64,000 nucleotides of DNA from contig NC_092459.1 of NCBI RefSeq assembly GCF_047495875.1, forward strand, positions 23,793,795 through 23,857,794, in the 5' to 3' direction. Position numbers and translations under genes: made by a program. The notes under the pieces were generated by a model that saw only the letters and a list, made by a program, of their open reading frames with translations, was not told the origin of the DNA and did not search any database. Below are positions 1-10,350 of the stretch, piece after piece (position 1 is the stretch's first letter; the number at the start of each line of letters is the position of its first letter). This DNA comes from Pithys albifrons albifrons (taxonomy: Eukaryota > Chordata > Aves > Passeriformes > Thamnophilidae).

Positions 1-491
1 TCACCTGACTTCTTTTGTGTGTTTTCATTCTTGCTGAGGTGTTGCTATTACTGACACCACTGATGGTTACAATATTGAAGAGTATTAGCATCATGTGGCT
101 TAATATCTCAATAAGACAAAGCATCTTAATACAGTATGACTAAAACTAATTATTTTAAAAATTGGATTTACAGTACTTCCAATGACTAAATATTTTCCCA
201 ATCTTCAATTTATTGTTGATAAGTGGAAACAAGTATTAGAAATGAAAGGTTATATCTGACTATTGCCATGTGAGATTATATTTCTAAAAAGGCTGTATGC
301 AATTACATTAGAGTGGACTGTTCAAAAATCTGATTTAAGTACTGGTAAAAAAAAAGTAATGTTGACTGGTGAAGAGGCTTGTGACAGTAAACAAAAAAAA
401 AGGCAGAGGAAAAGAAAACTTGAGTGAATGCAGCACAGGCATAAACATGGTGAGAAGCACAGCTCACCTCTTAGATAATCACACAGACACA

Positions 492-808
492 GACAGGTGG
501 AAGGAGCCCCTGTGGGTCATCTGGTCCAACCTTCCTGTTCAAGCAGGGTCATCCTAGAGCTCGTAGCACAAATGGATTGTGTCCAAATGGTTCTTGAGTA
601 TTTCCAGTGAGGGAGACTCCACAACCTCTCTGGGCAATCTGCTCCAGTGCTCAGTCACTTGCACGGTAAAGAAGTTCTTCCTCATGTTCAGGTGGAACTT
701 TCTGTGCATCAGTTTCTATGTGTTGCCTCCAGTCCTTGGTACTACCAATAAGAGCCTGGCTCTGCCCTTTAGACACCCTGCCTTCAGATACTTACATTCA
801 TTGTTAAG
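492..808 (-). mobile_element. CR1 LINE fragment, 3' end
   Basis: Read on the minus strand this is the 3'-terminal part of a CR1 non-LTR retrotransposon. On the plus strand it shows typical antisense CR1 phrases: CATCTGGTCCAACCTTCC near 519, GGAGACTCCACAACCTCTCTG near 612, and AAGAAGTTCTTCCTCATG near 669. It breaks off around 808 (5' truncation). The simple-repeat tail normally found at the 3' end is missing or eroded at the 492 side. It lies antisense in a PRIM2 intron. No reading frame survives. Confidence 0.88.
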
Positions 809-1016
809 TTTCCTATTAATAAGAAACTATAAGAATGCAGAAGACTTCTAGAGTGTGTGTGCAATATGTTATTGTACGTAGAACACAACTGAAAGTACAG
901 AAGGTACATGGTTGAACTAGAAAATGTGCTTTTTAAAGTTTGGATTTGATATTCTGACCACCAAAAGGACATAATAAAAGTGTGGTCAGGCTCTATTGCT
1001 GAATCACAGTATGGCT

Positions 1017-1180
1017 GAGGTTGGGAGATGTCTCTGGAGGTTATCTAGTCCAACCCCCTGCTCAAGGAGGTCATCCAGACTTCGGTCCCCAGGACTGTGT
1101 CCATACCACTTTTAACTCACTCCAAGGGCGGAGACTCCACAACTTTTCTGGGCAACCTGTGTCAGTGCTCAGTCAAATGT
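1017..1180 (-). mobile_element. CR1 LINE fragment, short 3' end
   Basis: Antisense CR1 3' end of about 160 bp. The plus strand shows TTATCTAGTCCAACCCCCTG near 1040, followed by GGTCATCCAGACTTC and GGAGACTCCACAACTTTTC. It is related to the 492-808 copy but is a separate, shorter insertion, because it restarts at the 3' end of the element. It lies in the same PRIM2 intron and orientation. Confidence 0.85.
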
Positions 1181-2405
1181 GCCTTTTAGAACAAATAATA
1201 TGAAAAATAGAGTTAAAACACGTGGGGTTTCCCCCCTGTCGTTAAAGACGTGAATGGCAATGATTTCAGTGTGTCTAATTTAGAAGTATTTAAATTTGTT
1301 AGGCAAATCTTAGACTTCAGTTTCATGAACAGTTAATTAGCCAAAATGGGCCTGCTGGTGGGAAAGGGAATTCTTTGTTCATCCCTGCCTGTTGAGTTTC
1401 CATTCTTTCCTTATGCTGGCCTTATGATTACATTATAAAATAAATTTAAAAAAATTATCCAATTATAGACTTACCTTAGGAAATTGAGGAGGAATGAGAT
1501 TCATTTTCAGATGACAGGAATGGTTGGACAGAATTAGGGGCTGTGCCTTCTCACTTCTACAGCTTCAATTTATGGTGTATTAAACTATTCCTGAAATTTT
1601 TATTTAGAAGAGAGAGAAGGGAAAAAGAAGCATGCACAAAAATTTTGTAAAGGTATAAATGCACAATTCAGGATGAGAAAACAGCAGAAGTAAGAAATGT
1701 GAAAGAAATGTTTCAGCTTATTGTTCTTGAAACGTATGTTGTAAATTAGACCACAGGTAAGCACATACTTAAATTTTTTTAAATATTGTAGTTGTTTTTT
1801 CATTCTGATTTCATTCTTATTCCAGATGCTTGCTTTTATACTTTATGACAGTTCAGGCTTTGAATTACCATTGCAGCATAGGATACGGGTTATCCTGTCA
1901 TACCTAAAACCGAGCATGACTCTCTGTTAAAAGAGGTGGCTATAAACTCATGCACAATTCATCAGTTAAATGAAAATGTGTCACTGAAAAAATAGCCAAA
2001 AAATTTCTAATCATAAAATGTACTTTTACATAGCATCATTTTAATCTATGGGAAAACAGAAGTGGAATACTTAGGTGTATTAAGCTAAGCAAAGCTGTAA
2101 CAATGTTTTTCTAACCTGTAAGCACGTCCCTTAGGCCAAACAGCTTAAATCTGAGAAAATTGTGCTATACATGCATACATTATAAATGCGAAATGTTCAA
2201 AATCCATTTAAAATACAAAGGAAATACTTGAAATCAACAGAGGGGACAGATGACTGTGCTGACCAGGAGACAAAAGACACTTTGGAGTCCTGGTGCCAGA
2301 TTTAGTGTTGAGGTGGTCACAGAGTGGCCTGAAAGAGAAAAGTGGAATATGTTCAGATAATCTCCAGCAGTTGCACCCAATCATATCTTCAGTCAGATAT
2401 CTGTC

Positions 2406-2512
2406 ATTGAAGTTGGAGGACCTTTAAGATCATTGAGTTCAGCTGTTAACACAACACTGCCAAGTCCACCACTAAACTGTGTCTACATTTCTTATAATAC
2501 CTCCAGGGAAAG
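2406..2512 (-). mobile_element. Old CR1 LINE fragment
   Basis: About 100 bp resembling the extreme 3' end of a CR1 subfamily in antisense. It shows GTTGGAGGACCTTTAAGATC, then a degenerate 'TCCAAC'-like block, then CTGCCAAGTCCACCACTAAA and a terminal ACCTCCAGGGAA. The divergence suggests an older insertion than those at 0.5 and 1.0 kb. The related sense-strand copy at 55.18 kb shows the same region in the opposite orientation. Confidence 0.7.
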
Positions 2513-3355
2513 TTAGAAATGAGTCATACATAACTGAATCTATAGTAGAGAGATTTTCATGTTGAAAGTACAAGTTAATTCTGCAATTTAAAAAAAAAAG
2601 AAAACCCAACTTACTTTGAGTAAGTGAAAGTAGTAATGGCTAATTACAGAGCCCCAACTATCCTGCTTTGCAACATCTCATCTTTGAGTGCTGAGGATCT
2701 GTAAAAGCAGGTGGCTGCATACAGCTGCCAAACATCATCTCAACCTCATTAGTAGTCAGTAGAGCAACATCAGAAAAGCAAGTTACAGATGGCAGTGAAG
2801 GAAAAGGCACATAAGGACTAACAGAAAGAGTCCTTGAGTATGTACCTTTACTTGCAAAATAGAGCGATGTAGTGTAAATATCATAATATCTGTAGAGACA
2901 AAAGATGGCTGCTGTCAATTAAGTTTTGAGTGGAGGTCTGTTACAGGGTAACACTAGTGAAAAACAGCTGCAAGCTTGCTTTCATTATGTACACAAATGT
3001 AGCATAAAAGATAATATTTATTATGAATGATAATTCTGTTTTAATAAGAGGATTGTTAGTTTCTCTCACACCGATGAGTCCTTTCTAGCTGGGCTCCATT
3101 CTATTGCAGTTAACCTTTTTCATTTCCTCTCTTAGTGACTTGTTCCCTGAGAAAGCAAGTTAATCTACTAGGCCTGTTCCTTTCTGAATATGTTTGATGT
3201 GCCCCTTATTCCTCAGCCCTTTCATATATACAGAAGGTGAACCTGGTCCCCCATGACGTGGACAGTTTAAACTTACATACACACTAAATATCCGGCTTAT
3301 CCTTTGTCTGCCTTCTGGCTGTCCCTCGCAATGAGTAGGCACTGAATTATAACTG

Positions 3356-3381
3356 GGTTTTTGTTTTGTTTGTTTGTTTTT
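3356..3381 (+). repeat. Short (TTTG)n low-complexity tract
   Basis: A short T-rich run containing three to four TTTG units in the PRIM2 intron. It has no other visible role. Confidence 0.7.
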
Positions 3382-5401
3382 TCTGAATGAGCCACAAACA
3401 TTGGTCTGGCTTTTCTACCCAGCCACAAGTTTTAATCAACATTTAACTTCATCATCTCTTCTTGTCAAATTTGGCTGAAATTGGCGAACCGTTCCAAGTT
3501 GGGGAAGTGATATGGTGCAGAGAGTAAAGCAGCAGGAGTAAAATGATGTCTACCGGTGCAATCTTGTACAAAATTTAAATTTAACAAACTAGGTGAAAGT
3601 CTCTAGAGTGTTCTGGTAGGCATCTGTTCTATGGAGTGCTCTCTCAATGTCAGGAAGAGAAGTGGCATGAAGACCTCACTGCCAAACTTCACCAGAGAAT
3701 CCTGATATGGGTTCCTCTAAGAGCTCTTCTCCAAGCTAGTCCATACCTAAGCTCACTTAAGGTTCTGAGACTTAAAAGGTATTTAGACCTAAATTTAGAA
3801 AACTCCTCATTAATATAATTTTTTTAGGTATCATCTTGACTAAAGGAAGAAGAATTTTGAGAAAACCCAATATATTTATGAATTAGGTTAAATTAGTTGA
3901 CTTACTTCAACTGGAAAATTCATGTTAGAAAAGTCTGAATACAGAACATTATGAATATTTCTTTCAACTAACCAGCAGACAAATAGGTCTTTTGGTAATT
4001 ACTCTAAATTATGTGAAAAATACTTTTTAAGAAAGTACATGCACACAACATATTTAGCATTTTCTTTAAAATAGAGATAGCTCTTTTGTATGACAGATCT
4101 TATTGTAAGGAACAAACAGGAAAACAATATGAAATTGAATAGATGAGTTCAGAATAGTTGAGTTTTCTTCAATACTTAACTACTAAATTTTTCAGTCAGT
4201 TTCAAGGAGAGAGGAGATAAAAAAAAAAGAAATATATGTATGTGCACAGATAGTGCCACATTTTAGACTTCATTGCCTAGTTGGCCTTGGCCTTGCTCTT
4301 TTACAGAAAGTTTAACAGAAGGTGGTGAGAGGAATAGAAATGTAATCAGTTGGGCTATTATGCAGAAATAATGTGGCTAAGTACTTTCCTGGCAGTGTGT
4401 TGCTGTTTTTATCCATTCAGCAAATGTAATTTATTTATACATCTGTCAATAAATACAAGGCAGCATCCGATAATGAGTACAGCAGGGATTTAAGCTGTGT
4501 ATTGCTGTGTCTGACACAAAGGTCAGCCTTGGGAAAGGGCTTGAAATTAACATTTCTTGAAAACTATTTTTCCTTCCACTGAGGCTATCTCTTAATTCCA
4601 GCAATTTTCTCTGCTTGATAAGCAGAGAGAACATACATTTTGATTATATAAAGGAGGGAGGAGGTGATGAAACTTTAAAATATTTCAACTAGCATTGCAT
4701 TCTGGTGATAAGAATAGTACTTTATGCAGCACAGAAGAGATTACCTGAAGTAGAATTGGAAAGCAAATTGTATTTACAAAAGATGGCATGATTTTCCTAA
4801 TAGGTGTTCAAAACAGCCTATTTGCTCACATATTCTGCTGAGCTTGACTAGAAATAACTTCATTTCAAAAAGGACAAATCTGATTGAAGGTAAAAGCATT
4901 CCCATCTCACAGATACTTGTCTAAAGGATTTACATTAAATTTTCTTGATGAGAGCACAGTAGTATTTTACTGTGCATCTGTATGAACTGGTAATGTGGAA
5001 AAAAACCCCAAACAAATCATGTCCTTGATTGCTTCATGCTTCAACCACTTAAATTACTAGATTTATGTCTGCAGTTATGGAAGAGATGTTGCAATATGAT
5101 AGTTTGACAATAACTGTCACAATTATATTACTAAAATATAGATTCAACTTATTCTTGAAGTTAAGAGTATTGAAATTACAATTTAAGGACCAGGCATACC
5201 TTCCTGTGGTTTTATCTTGTTTTTAATGTACCCAGGGCATTTTAAAGTACTGTCAGTTATTATCAGAATATACAGATGTCAGGTGCTGGAAATGTCCATG
5301 AGCTGTTGTACAAGGCTGTTGTGCAATACCTTGTTGTGGAAGATCAGCAAGGTGTATGTGTGCTACTTCTGAGTCTTCCACATTTTTCTCCTTCTGTGTA
5401 G

Positions 5402-5470
5402 ATCCTGGAGCTGGTGAAGGGCATGCATTTCCAGCTGGCCTGTCAGAAGTACTTTGAGCTGACACATGAT
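5402..5470 (+). CDS. PRIM2: PRIM2 penultimate coding exon, DNA primase large subunit (Fe-S cysteine)
   Basis: A 69-bp exon of exactly 23 codons, phase 0 at both ends, with an AG acceptor at 5400-5401 and a strong GTAAGT donor at 5471-5476. It encodes a peptide starting ILELVKGMHFQLACQKYFEL, which I recognise as the C-terminal domain of the primase large subunit p58. p58 pairs with the catalytic subunit PRIM1 and DNA polymerase alpha to make RNA-DNA primers in the nucleus. The cysteine encoded at 5441-5443 (ACQKYFE) aligns, from my knowledge of the human protein, with C424, one of four cysteines holding the 4Fe-4S cluster. Exon length, phase and residues all fit a functional gene. The other three cluster cysteines would be encoded upstream of the window. 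Confidence 0.95.
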
Positions 5471-8400
5471 GTAAGTAGCTCCTGATTTTTGTTCTACTGT
5501 TATCATCAACTTTGTCTTGAGAAAAACCTTGGAAATCGTGCATGAAGCCCAGAGACTATTTTCCATTTGCACATCCATCATTATCTGTCTTGCCTTGTTG
5601 TTTTTTCTTTTCAATAATTTCAAATATTCTTTTGTAATTTTCTGCAGGTATATATTCATGTTATTAATACTCTCAACATTACAAGATGTAGCAAAATGTT
5701 ATGCTTTCTTCCTGAGAAGGTTATTATTGTTGAATTTTATCTATTTCAAGTCATTTAACTTTCTCAATATACTGCTTTTGATCAAATTTTAATGTATTAT
5801 GCAAGTTTGATGTTATTTAAATACACCTAAAATTAACAGAAAGTATCTAAAAATTGTAATTTATTCTAATCTCCCAGCATGTGCATAGCTAATGTTGTTA
5901 ATTTTTACTTGTTTTTTTTTCTCATCTGTAGTCCTGTGGGTTTCTTTTCTAAAATCAAGATTTACTGTTGACTTTTTTGTTCTTACTGGTTTTCACATTA
6001 GATTTAAATGGAACTGTTTGTCTTCAACTTTATAGCAAATATAAATGTATTAGCAAAGGTATACTCTGAACCTGTATTCCAGGGTTTTTTGGCAGCTGTA
6101 AGCTGAGTTTTGTTTCACAGTCTTAGTAAAGGTGAAAGCAGGTCTAATAATCTGGAAATTCAAAATTATGTACAGTTTGAATTCTAGATAGCACTTGCCC
6201 TGGATAAGCCCAAGTCAGTAGAAATAATAATTTTTTAAGATCATTATTGACCCCAAGGTCAACATTGGATGAAGGATAAATCTCCACATGCAGTTTAGGC
6301 AAGCTGTCTTTGTGTTCTTTTGTGGCAAATTCCAGAACAGCATTATTTTTTATCAGTCTTGTGGTAATATAAATATCTCTCTTTGCTACTTGCACTAAGA
6401 ATCATCTATCTGCTTTACTGTTGATAAACCTCTCATTTTGGTGAGAGAAAGCAAAATAGAGAGACTTTCTGTAGTTTGAACAACACATGCTTATGAGGGC
6501 AGTTTTTTAAGAGAATTTGGCTGCTCAGCTTGTTACCAGCCTCCTCATAATGATTTTTCTATTCTACACCCCTGCTTTATTCATTTTAATTTTTTTTAAT
6601 GAGGTGGTTACAAGGTGTGTCTCTGAAGCTGATGACCTTTGCTTTCAATCAAACTTGTGCTTTCCTGTTTATGACCAGCAGAGTTTTTCAGTGAAGGAAA
6701 TTTTGGAAGATTCAGTTAGCCTAACACTGATTGTTTCTTTGAGTAGGGGAACAATCTTAGGTAAAATTTTCATAGGAATAGTGGACTGACTCACGTAGAG
6801 AATTTTAACTTCAATTATGTAAAACTTTTACTAAGCAAGTGTTTGATATATATTGGGTAGGGCAGTTAGTGTTACCTGTAATTCTTGGAAGTTAAAGTGT
6901 GTGTGGGTTAGATCGAGTATGAATGACTTTTTAGTGGAGACTTGATATTTTTCTAAGTTCACAGAATCAGCTTCACTAGTCTGGTGTTTGGCACTGAGAC
7001 CATGCTAATAAACAGAGCTGGACTAGAGTGAGAATGTTTAGGTGTATTTTGGGGGGAGTGGGTGATAGGGTTCTGTCTTTGCACCTCAATGCTACTGGTT
7101 CAAGTAGCACAGGTTATGGAAAAGCTGATTCTCTTTGTATTCTACGTAACCTGGGCTTATTCACTTCAACGCTACACCTCTCCTGAACTTTTTGGTTTTG
7201 GCATTTCACAACCACAGAACAAAAGCAGCCATCATTTGTGTGGTCCAGTGCATTGTTTTCAGGCAGGAACTAATATATAAGTAACAATTTGTTGACTATT
7301 TCATGAAGTGTGAGAAAGGAAGGTTGTAGCACCATGATTACTCCATGTGGTTTTTCTGTAATATCACATGTAGCATTATCAGCTGTCATTTTAAAAGTTC
7401 TTGGTTGAAACCCAAAGATGTTTAAAGTTTTTTGAAACAGCATTTGCTATAGAAAAAATACAAACTCAGAGTTTGTATGAAAGCCAGCGTGTGCAAAATG
7501 TGCTGAATCCATGTATCACCTACTAGATGGATTATACAATTCTGTATGAAGTGAGAGGTCCTTTCACTTGGGTCAATACATATTATGAGCTTAAATTTTT
7601 AACAGCACAGAAAATACATTTTTCTTTGAGTTTAGTGGATTTCAGATAGATTTACAGATGTGAATGGACAAAGCTGCTAAAGAAATATACTTTCTCTATT
7701 TCTGGTAGTAAGTTTCAGCTGACATATGACTAAGTTAATGGCAAGGCTTTTAAAATTGATGTACTTTGATCTATATTACCCAAAAATACTGTAAAACTTA
7801 GATAAAGTACCATGAGCAGTTTAACATAAAAACCCTCCACTTCTGTGTTCAAGTTTCTTGTGAATTTCCAGCCAGAGCAGAATATTTTTATTCAGAGAAA
7901 TGCTTGCTGAACCTTGTTGAAAATTACAGAGAACAGAGTTGTTTCTGTATCACTGTATCACAAATGAAGATGATGATTATGAACAGCTTTCCTCTCTTCA
8001 GGCTCTCAGAAATGGTGATAGATAGAATGCGCAGAATTCTTTCAACTAAATGTTGTGTAAGCTTTATCCAGTAGTTTCATTTCAGTAGCATTCAAGTGTG
8101 AAAAGGAGAAAGGGTACATACCCTCATACTACAATATTAACTAACAAACTTTAAATAGCTTTTAGCCAAATACCATAAATCACCTCTGAAAACATGGCTT
8201 TAGGTTCCCATTCATACAATCAGCTGCTTCTACAGCTTATTCGAATTTGCTGGGGAGAGAGGAGTTTAGAACAAAATTAAGAGTTAAAAAGTGACTCTTA
8301 AATTGGTTTGAAGAAAACTGAGATTTTTAAGGTTAAAAAAACCAGAACTAATTAAGAGCTGCTTCTGGGAAAGCCAATTTTCACTATATCACTTCTTTTT

Positions 8401-9753
8401 AAGCCTTTTTGGTATAAAGAAGTAATTTAGATTTCATGTAATGAAAATTGGAACATGGATGAAAACTGGCTGGATGAAACTTATCCAGATAAGACTGAAA
8501 TAGAAAGTGAAATTCAGTGATGGTTTTGTTTTTTTTTTCTCTCTGTGCCTTTGAGTATCAAATTAGAGTGCTAGGACTGTTACTGACTTTTAAGATTTTG
8601 CAGGCGAGGTCACTGACTGCACTTGCTAATTCATGTCTGAATTAGGTTTTGTTATCCATGCCACCATTTCCTAATGGAGCTAAGCTGGGCAGTGGTAACG
8701 CATTTAATCAGGGCTCTGTTTGGAGCTCATCCTCTGCTTTATGATTATTCACAAGTGGCTGAAATTTAAATTGATGGGGTTTGGCATATTAAATTAGCCA
8801 CACTATATGTCCTCTGGAGACTGTGTGTGCAGAGTGCTTGTTATACTTGAATTGGCCCCACCCTTTTGGGAAAAAGGGAATATCATGGGAGCAGAAATTT
8901 ACCAGTATACGACTCTTAGTCTTGCATGTTGTTTTCTTGTATCCCAGGTTTGGTAAGCTTTTCAATGTATTTTAAGAGCAGTATTTTTCTTAAAATGTTC
9001 TTAGAATTCACATGAACTGACAGGCATGTGGTAAAAAGTGAGGATTGCCTGAATAGGAGGTGGAAGCACCTTTTATTTAAACTAAGTGTTTCCAACTTCT
9101 GAGCCTCCCAAAAGAGATACAAAGGTTATTACTGTGGTTTGTGTTGAGTATGTCAGAAGAGCTTAACTTTAAAGGCTGAAAGCTTTGTTGATTTGAAATA
9201 TCTTAGCCTGCTGCCTTGTAAATATTTGTGGCTACTGGGTTAAACAGGGAAAGAAGTGAAGCTACCCATTTCCATTCACAGTTTCACACTGATACTTAGG
9301 ATCTAGATTTATATTGTGCAATTGTCACAACTTTTAATAGTATTCTCTACTGCCACTTGAACTCTAGACTTGTCTCACTCCCTCTTTTGGGTCAGGAAAT
9401 TCTGTTTTAAGGTGTAGGTTCAATTGTTCTGCATCTCTAAAGAGATGCCATTTTACTTATGTTGTTTTAGATGTTTTGGGGTATCATTTTTCTTTACTAC
9501 AGCAAAGACAGTGTGAAATAATGTTTGAATATGCCAAAGCGGTTATTTTATTTCTAAGAGGAGGAAGAAAATTTATGATGGAACTAGATCTGGGTCATGC
9601 TAATATTTGCTGAGGCAGTATTTACAAACTGATGCCTTTTTCTTCAACAAAATTGGAACTTTGAAAATTGTTAAGTAATTTGTTCTTAAATGTGAAAAGA
9701 TGACTTTTAGAAATAAATATAATAACTTGGTGTCCCTTTTCTTTTATGTGCAG
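5471..9753 (+). other. PRIM2: PRIM2 last intron
   Basis: An intron of 4,283 bp with GTAAGT at the donor and TTTTATGTGCAG at the acceptor (AG at 9752-9753). I see no transposable element that I can name inside it, which contrasts with the CR1-bearing intron upstream. The stretch 8620-8815 is non-repetitive and AT-rich, with homeodomain-type TAAATTA/TTTAATCA words, so it is a candidate conserved element (alignment needed). Open reading frames here are short and unsupported. Confidence 0.88.
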
Positions 9754-9981
9754 GTTGAGGACATTGGGTTTTCTTTGAATCATCCTAATCAGTATTTTAC
9801 AGAAAGTCAAAAGCTACTAAATGGTGGTAGAGAACTGAAGAAGGAATTAAGTAATTCAGGAAACTCTCAACAAAAAAATAATACTCAGGAAAGCATGAAT
9901 TCGAATTCGACTCCCACCTCTTCAAATACAACAGCTGATACAGAGCTGGAGGGACTGGAAGCATACTTCACTGAAGACTAA
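9754..9981 (+). CDS. PRIM2: PRIM2 terminal coding exon, C-terminus of DNA primase large subunit
   Basis: The last coding exon: 75 codons plus TAA (9979-9981), opened by the acceptor CAG at 9751-9753 and in phase 0 with the exon ending at 5470. Residues 1-30 carry the conserved block GFSLNHPNQYFTESQKLLNG, followed by a Lys-rich step (ELKKEL). Residues 31-62 form a polar Ser/Asn/Thr/Gln linker with no apparent fold, which differs strongly from the human linker as I know it. Residues 64-75 are an acidic end, ELEGLEAYFTED, that again resembles the human C-terminus. The ORF can be read upstream to 9700, but the splice acceptor sets the exon start. Joined to the 69-bp exon this completes the p58 C-terminus, with no frameshift or premature stop. 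Confidence 0.95.
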   Translation, partial: VEDIGFSLNHPNQYFTESQKLLNGGRELKKELSNSGNSQQKNNTQESMNSNSTPTSSNTTADTELEGLEAYFTED

Positions 9982-10350
9982 GTAGCTGTGTTACTTGCCT
10001 GTTGTGTTATGTTTTCTTTCATTCTTTCCCTCCTCTAGCTGGATTTGTTCCTATACTAAAAAGAATATGTGCTTCACCACCTGGAAGACAGAGGCATTTA
10101 ATACCTTGAATAGGCTGAAAAAAGATAGATACTGAAGCTGTAATTGCACCCAGTACTTATTTTCACTGCTTTAGGAGGCTGTTTTATATGGCATGTTTAA
10201 GGATGGGAAATCAAAGTTCCTTCGCAATTATTAGGTGATTTTGTCTGATGTACCTTTTTTCAGTTTCTTCAAAATGTTCAATTATTTTTATCCCATTTTG
10301 TGGTCACTTTTCTATGTATCTTCTTAATAAATAATTTGCAAAGCAGAGGT
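9982..10350 (+). other. PRIM2: PRIM2 3' untranslated region
   Basis: Non-coding sequence from the stop codon to the likely cleavage site. The first AATAAA after the stop lies at 10326-10331, giving a short 3' UTR of about 360 bases. The exact cleavage position is inferred at roughly 10-25 bases beyond the signal. Longer alternative 3' ends cannot be excluded. Confidence 0.7.
10326..10331 (+). terminator. PRIM2: PRIM2 poly(A) signal AATAAA
   Basis: Canonical AATAAA in TTCTTAATAAATAATTTGC, 345 bases after the stop codon. It is followed within 20-40 bases by a U-rich and GU-containing stretch (GAGGTTTTTTGTATTTTC), which suits a cleavage-factor binding element. Confidence 0.75.

Larger units (their letters stand above)
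1..5401 (+). other. PRIM2: PRIM2 intron (3' part)
   Basis: Intronic DNA upstream of the penultimate PRIM2 coding exon. It ends in a good acceptor: a pyrimidine-rich run (TTTTTCTCCTTCTGTGTAG) with AG at 5400-5401. I looked for the preceding PRIM2 exon, which should encode the segment with the Fe-S region's Cys-Pro-Phe-Arg-His motif, and did not find it, so that exon should lie upstream of the window. Apart from three CR1 fragments, all antisense to the gene, and a short TTTG run near 3356-3381, I see only unannotated AT-rich sequence. Open reading frames here are short and lack family resemblance. Confidence 0.8.
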
